DNA from: Candidatus Avipropionibacterium avicola
Lineage (GTDB): Bacteria; Actinomycetota; Actinomycetes; Propionibacteriales; Propionibacteriaceae
Reading direction: 5' to 3'
Length of the DNA: 13,154 nt
NCBI GenBank assembly: GCA_018715445.1
Contig: DVLP01000175.1
Location: 1-13,154, forward strand
How positions within the stretch are numbered: the stretch's first letter is position 1; each line of letters starts with the position of its first letter. This document shows, in pieces, positions 6,550 to 13,154 of this stretch. Both the position numbers and the translations under genes were made by a program. The notes beneath the pieces were generated by a model, which was not told the DNA's origin, ran no database searches, and saw only the letters and a list, made by a program, of their open reading frames with translations.

Positions 6550-7515
6550 GTGACCGCAGCACCCTGGCCGCGCCGTCGGATGCTCTCCGGCGGCGCGGCC
6601 CTGCTGTTCGGTGCGGGGCTGTTCGGTGCGGGGCTGTCCGGCTGCGGCATCCAACCCGGCGACGACGCCCAACGTTCCCCGAGCCCGTCGAGCCCGTCGA
6701 GGGGTCCAAGCACCACCCCTCTGCCCCGTGGCGGCACCACAGTGCTCGGCAAACGTCGGCTGGTCGGCTACTGCGGCTATCCCGGTGCGCGTGGTCAGGG
6801 CCGGCTCGGGATCGGCTCGCTCGACGACCGGGTGGCCGAGATCGAGAAGCGGTACGCGAACTCGTACGGCAAGGGCCGTCCGATCCTGCCGACGCTGGAA
6901 CTGATCGCGACAACGGTGCACCCGGTCTCGGGTCGCGACGGCACCTTCCGGACGCGGACCGATCCGAAGATCATCGAGCGCCACGTCAAGGCCGCGGAGC
7001 ACCACGAGTCCTACCTGCTGCTCAACATCCAGCCCGGGCGGGCCAACTTCCTGGACGAGGTGAAGGCCCTGGAGCCGTGGCTGGTCCGTCCCGACGTCGG
7101 GGTCGCACTGGATCCGGAGTGGGCCGTCAAGAAGGGGCAGGTGCCCGGGCGGGTGTTCGGTTCGACCAGCGGCAAGGAGCTCGACGGGGTCGCCCGGTGG
7201 CTGTCGGACCTGGTCGCCAAACACCACCTGCCACAGAAGGTGATGGTCTATCACCAACTGCACCTGGACATCGTGGCGAAGGAGTCCGCGCTGCGTGAGC
7301 ACCCCGGGGTGGCCCTGATCAAGTCCGTCGACGGGATCGGCAGCAGGTCGGCCAAGACCGACACTTGGACCAAGCTCGCCAAGGCCGCCCCGGATCACGT
7401 GGCCATGGGCTTCAAGCTGTTCTACGACGAGGACACCGCGGGCGGGCACGACCTGATGAGCCCGTCACAGGTGCTCGCCCTGCGACCCCGTCCCGACTAC
7501 GTGATGTACGAGTGA
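6550..7515 (+). CDS. Conserved Tat-type lipoprotein of unknown function
   Basis: A 321-residue exported lipoprotein starting at GTG 6550. The N-terminus has a twin-arginine-like motif (R8-R9-R-M-L), a Gly/Ala/Leu-rich core and a lipobox LSGC with C32 as the lipidation site. A Ser/Pro/Thr-rich linker (about 38-60) leads to a globular domain from about residue 68. I do not know a named function. The body, with alternating strands and helices and conserved-looking LVGYCGYP, LLLNIQPGR, DPEW (188-191), YHQ (234-236) and FKLFYDED, suggests a TIM-barrel-like domain, perhaps carbohydrate-active. That is inference from pattern. It lies 16 bp after lpd with no clear Shine-Dalgarno. An ATG at 6580 is an alternative start but would remove the arginine motif. 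Its stop is 14 bp from the converging AI-2E transporter gene. Confidence 0.78.
   Translation: MTAAPWPRRRMLSGGAALLFGAGLFGAGLSGCGIQPGDDAQRSPSPSSPSRGPSTTPLPRGGTTVLGKRRLVGYCGYPGARGQGRLGIGSLDDRVAEIEKRYANSYGKGRPILPTLELIATTVHPVSGRDGTFRTRTDPKIIERHVKAAEHHESYLLLNIQPGRANFLDEVKALEPWLVRPDVGVALDPEWAVKKGQVPGRVFGSTSGKELDGVARWLSDLVAKHHLPQKVMVYHQLHLDIVAKESALREHPGVALIKSVDGIGSRSAKTDTWTKLAKAAPDHVAMGFKLFYDEDTAGGHDLMSPSQVLALRPRPDYVMYE
6566..6600 (+). promoter_or_regulatory. Strong GC hairpin at the start of the lipoprotein gene
   Basis: GGCCGCGCCG (6566-6575) pairs perfectly with CGGCGCGGCC (6591-6600). The stem continues inward with a T-G wobble and three more pairs, giving about 14 bp and a 7-nt loop. It lies in the signal-peptide codons. 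The in-frame ATG at 6580 begins in the loop. There is no T-tract. It could act as a partial terminator after lpd or limit translation of the lipoprotein; this is untested. Confidence 0.5.
6604..6633 (+). repeat. Perfect 15-bp tandem duplication in the signal peptide
   Basis: CTGTTCGGTGCGGGG occurs twice without gap (6604-6618 and 6619-6633), encoding LFGAG-LFGAG in the hydrophobic core of the lipoprotein signal peptide. The identical codons indicate a recent in-frame duplication. Confidence 0.9.
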
Positions 7516-7535
7516 TCGCCTGAGCGGGGTCACTC
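7510..7535. terminator. Inverted repeat spanning two converging stop codons
   Basis: GAGTGA (7510-7515) and TCACTC (7530-7535) are perfect 6-bp arms around 14 bases. The inner bases can add a wobble pair and a C-G pair. The arms contain the stop codons of the lipoprotein gene and of the AI-2E transporter gene. It may serve as a weak bidirectional terminator; there is no T-tract. Confidence 0.4.
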
Positions 7536-8849
7536 CTGCGGTGTCGGCTCCGGCTCGGCCGCGATCACCTCGTCCAGGCTCTCCTCGCCGTGGACCAGTG
7601 CGTTGATGAAGGTGTTGGAGAAGGCGATCACCGGGATGGCGAACAGACCACCGACGATGCCGCCCAGGGTGATGCCGACGGTGATGCCCAGGATCACGGC
7701 CAACGGATGGACCGAGACCGCCTTGCCCAGCAGGAAGGGCTGCAGGATGTGACTCTCGAGCTGCATCACCAGGATGATGGCGCCCAACATGATCAGCGCC
7801 TTGACCCAACCCAGGGCGAACAGGGCCACCGCGACCGCGATGAAGCCGGTCAGCAGCGCACCGACGATCGGGATGAAGGCACCGATGAACACCAGCGCCG
7901 CCAGCGCCGGGGCCAGCGGGACCTGCAGGGCCAGGGCCGCGATCAGCACGCCGACCGCGTCCACCAGCGCCACCAGGACGGTGGCACGGACGTAGGCCAC
8001 CAGTGACTGCCAGCCGATCCGGGCGGCGATGTCGGTACGGCGACGTCCGGCGCGCGGCATGAACTTCAGCACGAAGGTCCAGATGCGGCGACCGTCGTAC
8101 AGCAGGAAGAACAGGGTGAACAGGGCAATCGCCAGGCCGGCGAAGAAGTGACCGATGCTGGTGCCGGCGGAGGCGGCCGTCGAGGCGATCGCCGACTGCG
8201 AGGCCTTGGCGATCTCGGTGATCTGGCCGATCCAGACGTCGATCTGGTCCTGGTTGATGTAGAACGGTGCGCCGGCGAGCCAGGCCAGCGCCTGTTCGAC
8301 ACCGGAGATCGTCTGCTCGGCCAGGCTCGACGCCTCGGAGACGATCTGCCACACGATCAGGGTCAGCACGCCGACCAGCACCAGCAGGCCGCCGACCACA
8401 CCCATCGCCACCGAGAGCCCGCGGGGCCATCCCCACTCGGAGAGCTTGGTGATCATGGGCTGCATCAGGGCCGCCAGCAGCAGTGCCACGGCGATCGGGA
8501 TGGTGACCTCGGAGAAGTAGCGCAGGACGTAGCCGACGCCGACGACCGCCAGGCCGATCGCCACGGCACGCCAGGCCCAGCCGGCTGCGATCTGGATCCC
8601 CCAGGGCACCGCGCGGTCGAACGACTCCAGACGTGCGGTCCCGGTCAGCGGTTCGGCACGGGCGTCGGCGAGTTCCTCGCTGATCGCGGAGTCACGGGCG
8701 GCCTGACGGATCTTGGCGCGACGCGCCTCGTCACGGGCCTCGGCGGCGGCACGGTTGCGTTCCCGACGCCGCTGATCGCGGCTGCGACGTGGGCCCTGAG
8801 GACGCGACTGGCCCTCAGTGCCCTCTTGGTCCAACTGGCCCTGTGCCAT
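7530..8849 (-). CDS. AI-2E family (UPF0118) membrane transporter
   Basis: A 439-residue polytopic membrane protein of the AI-2E transporter family. Members include E. coli TqsA and YdiK and Na+/H+ antiporter-like proteins, so the substrate is not predictable. Residues 1-83 form a soluble, Arg/Ala/Glu-rich, probably helical tail. Hydrophobic segments lie near 90-108, 114-132, 146-170, 235-252, 286-309, 315-344, 346-362 and 382-411. Family landmarks are LLYDGRRIW (249-257), GAFIPIVGALL (323-333) and the late signature ESHILQPFLLGKAVSVHPL (365-383). The region 171-234 is the large loop between the third and fourth segments. The C-terminus is acidic. The start at 8849 has only a weak purine-rich stretch upstream, so an internal start is possible. 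It is divergent from the FGE gene and convergent with the lipoprotein gene. Confidence 0.92.
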   Translation of the reverse strand: MAQGQLDQEGTEGQSRPQGPRRSRDQRRRERNRAAAEARDEARRAKIRQAARDSAISEELADARAEPLTGTARLESFDRAVPWGIQIAAGWAWRAVAIGLAVVGVGYVLRYFSEVTIPIAVALLLAALMQPMITKLSEWGWPRGLSVAMGVVGGLLVLVGVLTLIVWQIVSEASSLAEQTISGVEQALAWLAGAPFYINQDQIDVWIGQITEIAKASQSAIASTAASAGTSIGHFFAGLAIALFTLFFLLYDGRRIWTFVLKFMPRAGRRRTDIAARIGWQSLVAYVRATVLVALVDAVGVLIAALALQVPLAPALAALVFIGAFIPIVGALLTGFIAVAVALFALGWVKALIMLGAIILVMQLESHILQPFLLGKAVSVHPLAVILGITVGITLGGIVGGLFAIPVIAFSNTFINALVHGEESLDEVIAAEPEPTPQE

Positions 8850-8891
8850 GGGGGAACTCGCTTCCGGAACGCGGACGTACTGACCGCGCAG

Positions 8892-8897
8892 ATCCTA
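8892..8897 (-). promoter_or_regulatory. Candidate -10 element of the AI-2E transporter gene
   Basis: On the minus strand TAGGAT (8897-8892) fits TANNNT in the 75-bp gap between the divergent genes. It would give a leader of about 35 nt. No good -35 is seen. Confidence 0.35.
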
Positions 8898-8912
8898 CCC
8901 GGACCGGCCGAC

Positions 8913-8918
8913 TAGCAT
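8913..8918 (+). promoter_or_regulatory. -10 element of the FGE gene, leaderless
   Basis: TAGCAT fits TANNNT and lies exactly six bases before the ATG at 8925, the same geometry as for lpd. The gene has no Shine-Dalgarno, so a leaderless transcript is likely. Confidence 0.5.
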
Positions 8919-8924
8919 CGCACC

Positions 8925-9887
8925 ATGAGCCAGTGTTGTGGCCCGAGTCGTCCGGAGCCGTCACCCGGGGCCGTACCGACCCCGTCGGACTCCCCGAACG
9001 GCGAGCCCGAGATCGATGTCAGCTCCTGGCCCGTGATCCCGGCCGGACCGTTCTGGATGGGCAGTGAGAGCACCGAGGTCTTCCCCGACGACGGCGAGGG
9101 ACCGGTCCGAGAAGTGACGGTCTCGTCGTTCCGGATCTGCCCGACCACGGTCACCAATGCCGAGTTCGCCCGGTTCGTCGAGGCCACCGGCCATCGCACC
9201 GATGCCGAGAAGTTCGGTTGGTCGTACGTCTTCCGCGGGCTGCTGCATCCCGAGGCACGCTCCAGCATCGTTGACGGTGTCGTCCCGGAGGCGTCGTGGT
9301 GGTGGGGCGTCAACGACACGACCTGGCAGTGCCCCCAGGGCCCCGGGTCGGAGGCGATCGACGACCATCCGGTGGTGCACGTGTCGTGGACCGACGCCCA
9401 GGCCTACGCCACCTGGGCCGGGGTCCGACTGCCCACCGAGGCCGAGTGGGAGAAGGCGGCCCGTGGCGGTCTGGACCGCAAGACCTACCCGTGGGGTGAC
9501 GACCTCACCCCGGGCGGCGAGCACCGCGCCAACATCTGGCAGGGCGAGTTCCCCGAGCACAACACCGTCGAGGACGGCTATGCCGCGACTGCGCCGGTGA
9601 CGGCCTTCGCGCCGAACGGGTACGGCCTGCACCAGATGGCCGGCAACGTCTGGGAGTGGACCGCCGACTGGTTCTCCCCGTTCTGGCACACCCGTGACCA
9701 ACCGCGGACCCGGATCGATCCGACGGGCCCGCCGCGGGGGTCGGCCCGGGTGGTGCGGGGTGGCTCCCACATGTGCCACCGCTCCTACTGCAACCGCTAC
9801 CGGGCCGCTGCTCGGACCCAGACGACGCCGGACACCACGCTGGGTCACACCGGATTTCGGGTCGTGGCCGACGTCGCTGCGACGTGA
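8925..9887 (+). CDS. Formylglycine-generating enzyme (SUMF1/FGE family)
   Basis: A 320-residue FGE-sulfatase domain protein. The family oxidises a cysteine in CxPxR motifs of sulfatases to formylglycine, using O2 and Cu(I) bound by two active-site cysteines. Both are present: C284 and C289 in SHMCHRSYCNRYR, which separates true FGE from EgtB-type or kinase-linked SUMF1 folds. Other family motifs are FWMGSE (43-48), DDGEGPVREV, VVHVSWTDAQAYATWAG, RLPTEAEWEKAARGG (168-182), GNVWEW (240-245), RGGS (278-281) and HTGFR (308-312). The N-terminal 30 residues are Pro/Ser-rich and begin MSQCCGP, with two adjacent cysteines; there is no signal peptide. No sulfatase gene is in the window, so the substrate lies elsewhere. 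It is transcribed divergently from the AI-2E gene and has a leaderless-type start. Confidence 0.93.
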   Translation: MSQCCGPSRPEPSPGAVPTPSDSPNGEPEIDVSSWPVIPAGPFWMGSESTEVFPDDGEGPVREVTVSSFRICPTTVTNAEFARFVEATGHRTDAEKFGWSYVFRGLLHPEARSSIVDGVVPEASWWWGVNDTTWQCPQGPGSEAIDDHPVVHVSWTDAQAYATWAGVRLPTEAEWEKAARGGLDRKTYPWGDDLTPGGEHRANIWQGEFPEHNTVEDGYAATAPVTAFAPNGYGLHQMAGNVWEWTADWFSPFWHTRDQPRTRIDPTGPPRGSARVVRGGSHMCHRSYCNRYRAAARTQTTPDTTLGHTGFRVVADVAAT

Positions 9888-9983
9888 TCACGATGGGGTC
9901 ACTGCGGGCTCCGGCTGTCGGACTTTTGCTGGAAATCGGACCTCGACGTGCAAACATAGGGACGGCTCGTCACCGGACGACGC

Positions 9984-9990
9984 GAGGAGG
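9984..9990 (+). promoter_or_regulatory. Shine-Dalgarno fixing a GTG start
   Basis: GAGGAGG lies 6 nt before GTG 9997 and decides the start of the membrane-anchored protein. The open frame extends far upstream over the end of the FGE gene, but that extension has no such signal and overlaps FGE codons. I found no convincing -10/-35 pair in 9888-9980. Confidence 0.85.
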
Positions 9991-9996
9991 AAGATC

Positions 9997-11463
9997 GTGA
10001 GCAACCCCTATCAGGGACCAGAGGGGCAGCCGCAACAGCCCTATGGCTCCCCGCCACAACAGCCGCAGCAGCCCGGCGGTGACTGGGGTGGTGCGCCCCA
10101 GCAGCCGCAACAGCCGCAGCAGCCCCAGCAGCCGGCGGACCAGCCCGGATACCAGCAGTCCGCTCCCGGATACCAGCAGTCGGCACCCGGTGGAGCACCC
10201 GGCAGCCCCGGTTCGGGTTACCAACCGACCAGTGCCTCCATGCCCCCGGCCAGCCCCGGCTCCGGCTACCAGCCGCAGCCGTCGGCCAACCAGCCCAACG
10301 AGCAGTACGGCACGCAGGGCGGCTACGGCAACCAGGGTTACGGAGCCCAGGGCGCCCAGGGCTACACCGGCCAGGACCCCCAGTACGGTCCCGCCCCGGG
10401 CGGTGGCCAGTTCGGTGGGGGAGGCGACCAGTACGGCCAGGGTGGTCCGCCCACCGCGCCCCCGCCGCAGAAGAAGGGTCCCAACAAGGTCGTCATCGGC
10501 ACCATCATCGGTGTCGTGGTGGTGGCCCTGATCGCTCTGGTCGGTGGCATCTACCTCTACCAGAAGAACCAGGCGGAGAAGGAGCACGAGCGCCAGGTCC
10601 AGACCGCCGGCGAGACCGTCAACGGTTTCTTCGAAGCGCTCAAGTCCGGCGACGCAGTCAAGGCCCTCGGTTACAGCTCCGAGGGCGGCAGCGGACCGTT
10701 GCTGACCAACGAGGTCCTCGCCCCGGCCGCTGAGGCCGGACCCATCGAGGGCCTGCAGGTGCAGCCGGCCCAGGTCGAGCAGAACGACGACGGCGACTAC
10801 GTGTCGGCCACCGTCTCGTCGAGCTGGACCGTCGACGGCAAGGAAGTCACCAAGGACTGGCAACTCACCAAGTCCGGTGACGACTGGAAGCTCGGCAAGG
10901 TGACCGCACCGGTCGAGCTCGGCAACAGCGACCTGCCGATCCTGATCAACGGCGCTGAGGTCGAGAGCGGCAGCTTCGAGGCCCTTCCGGGCACCTACTC
11001 GGTCGAGACCGGCATCGAAGGACTGGAGTACAAGTCCAAGTCGTTCACCGTGACCGCACCCGAGGAGCCCGTGTCCTGGGTGGCCGACGCCTCCCTGACC
11101 AAGGACGCCCAGCAGGACATCGTCTCGAACGTGAAGTCCTCGCTGGACTCCTGCATGAGCAAGAAGGCCATGAAGCCGACCGGTTGCCCGAACCTGTTCA
11201 ACTCCCCGCCCGGTGTGACGGTGGACGAGGACACCGTGAAGTTCGGTCTGGCGAACGACCCCTGGAAGGACGCCAAGATCACGCACGTGGAGGGCAACAT
11301 CTTCGCGATGGAGCTGACCTTCCAGTTCACCCTGCAGGCCGAGGGCAAGAGGGGCAAGAACAAGGTCACCCTGAGCGCGAAGGGCACCGAGCGCAAGATC
11401 TGGCGTGCCACCACCGCCGTGGGTGAGAAGGACGTCAAGTGGGACTTCCTGCGCAACGGCTGA
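9997..11463 (+). CDS. Membrane-anchored protein with Pro/Gln/Gly-rich N-terminus, unknown function
   Basis: A 488-residue protein of unrecognised family. Residues 1-158 are low-complexity and rich in Pro, Gln, Gly, Ser and Tyr, with repeated PQQPQQP, GYQQSAP and SPGSGYQP units. A short basic stretch (KKGPNK, 159-164) precedes one membrane helix at about 165-187 (VVIGTIIGVVVVALIALVGG). The rest, about 300 residues, should be extracellular by the positive-inside rule. It opens with a helical DUF4878-like segment (VQTAGETVNGFFEALKSGDAVKAL), continues with a strand-rich part, and holds one cysteine pair (C386, C397) that could form a disulfide. The architecture is common in actinobacterial envelope proteins, but no enzyme motif is visible. 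It begins 109 bp after the FGE gene and ends at a strong terminator. Confidence 0.82.
   Translation: MSNPYQGPEGQPQQPYGSPPQQPQQPGGDWGGAPQQPQQPQQPQQPADQPGYQQSAPGYQQSAPGGAPGSPGSGYQPTSASMPPASPGSGYQPQPSANQPNEQYGTQGGYGNQGYGAQGAQGYTGQDPQYGPAPGGGQFGGGGDQYGQGGPPTAPPPQKKGPNKVVIGTIIGVVVVALIALVGGIYLYQKNQAEKEHERQVQTAGETVNGFFEALKSGDAVKALGYSSEGGSGPLLTNEVLAPAAEAGPIEGLQVQPAQVEQNDDGDYVSATVSSSWTVDGKEVTKDWQLTKSGDDWKLGKVTAPVELGNSDLPILINGAEVESGSFEALPGTYSVETGIEGLEYKSKSFTVTAPEEPVSWVADASLTKDAQQDIVSNVKSSLDSCMSKKAMKPTGCPNLFNSPPGVTVDEDTVKFGLANDPWKDAKITHVEGNIFAMELTFQFTLQAEGKRGKNKVTLSAKGTERKIWRATTAVGEKDVKWDFLRNG
10098..10188 (+). repeat. Low-complexity and tandem repeats in the Gln/Pro-rich region
   Basis: CAG/CAA/CCG codon repeats encode runs of QQP (about 10098-10135). 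They are followed by two adjacent 21-bp units at 10147-10167 and 10168-10188 that differ at three positions and encode GYQQSAP twice. Such repeats are prone to length change by slippage. Confidence 0.8.
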
Positions 11464-11486
11464 GCGACACGGCCTGAGCCTCCCAC

Positions 11487-11523
11487 CACGAGCGGGGTAC
11501 CCGAACCGGGTGCCCCGCTCGTG
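11487..11523 (+). terminator. Strong terminator hairpin between the membrane protein and the UvrA-like gene
   Basis: CACGAGCGGGGTACCC (11487-11502) pairs with GGGTGCCCCGCTCGTG (11508-11523) over 16 bp with one T-G wobble and a 5-nt loop. It starts 23 nt after the stop codon at 11463. There is no T-tract, which is usual in high-GC actinobacteria. It ends only 24 nt before the next ATG, so it could also modulate the UvrA-like gene. Confidence 0.8.
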
Positions 11524-11547
11524 TCAACCGAACAGGGGATCCCGACG

Positions 11548-13154
<1,607 letters not shown>

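Noticed and set aside
9883..9892. CGTGATCACG, a perfect 10-bp palindrome at the FGE stop, considered as an operator
   Set aside because: It is short, overlaps coding sequence and has no spacer for a hairpin. It is better explained as part of the stop-codon motif noted in the findings.
9925..9962. TTGCTG and AAACAT considered as a promoter of the membrane-anchored protein
   Set aside because: The spacing is 20 bp and both boxes match poorly, so it was not reported as a promoter.
9694..9996. Upstream extension of the membrane-anchored protein
   Set aside because: It overlaps FGE codons in another frame. GTG 9997 has a near-ideal Shine-Dalgarno.
9970..11286. 438-codon minus-strand open frame opposite the Pro/Gln-rich protein
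   Set aside because: Leu/Gly/Val/Arg-rich low-complexity translation caused by the repetitive opposite strand. The plus-strand gene has a perfect Shine-Dalgarno.

Overview
The window is high-GC DNA, densely coded with short intergenic gaps. It carries actinobacterial marker genes: RbpA, an actinobacterial-type formylglycine-generating enzyme, and several promoters that look leaderless. The best guess is an actinomycete, possibly of the Propionibacteriales, but the sequence alone does not fix the genus. I see no rRNA, tRNA, CRISPR array, insertion sequence or phage gene. No gap between genes exceeds about 200 bp.

Left part, minus strand, read right to left. A compact operon starts at 5028: an XRE-type helix-turn-helix domain fused to a complete MurA-like enolpyruvyl transferase, then a pyridoxal kinase (gap 4 bp), a glycerophosphodiester phosphodiesterase (gap 22 bp) and an Atg22/UMF1-like major facilitator transporter (gap 4 bp). 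After a 195-bp gap comes the 5' part of rbpA, cut by the window edge. The operon's putative promoter holds an 18-bp near-perfect palindrome between its -35 and -10 elements, a plausible self-operator for the fused DNA-binding domain.

Centre, plus strand. lpd (dihydrolipoamide dehydrogenase) is divergent from the operon and apparently leaderless. It is followed after 16 bp by a Tat-type lipoprotein of an unnamed conserved family. This pair converges on a minus-strand AI-2E family transporter, with the two stop codons inside one small inverted repeat.

Right part. Divergent from the transporter is a formylglycine-generating enzyme with both catalytic cysteines and a probable leaderless promoter. 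Next come a membrane-anchored protein with a Pro/Gln/Gly-rich N-terminus, a strong 16-bp terminator hairpin, and the first 535 codons of a UvrA-like (UvrA2/DrrC-type) ABC protein that runs off the window.

Most of this is housekeeping or envelope-related. The most unusual element is the HTH-MurA fusion with its operator-like palindrome. It suggests an enolpyruvyl-transferase-fold protein that may both act in, or sense, cell-wall precursor metabolism and control its own operon. This is inference from sequence only.
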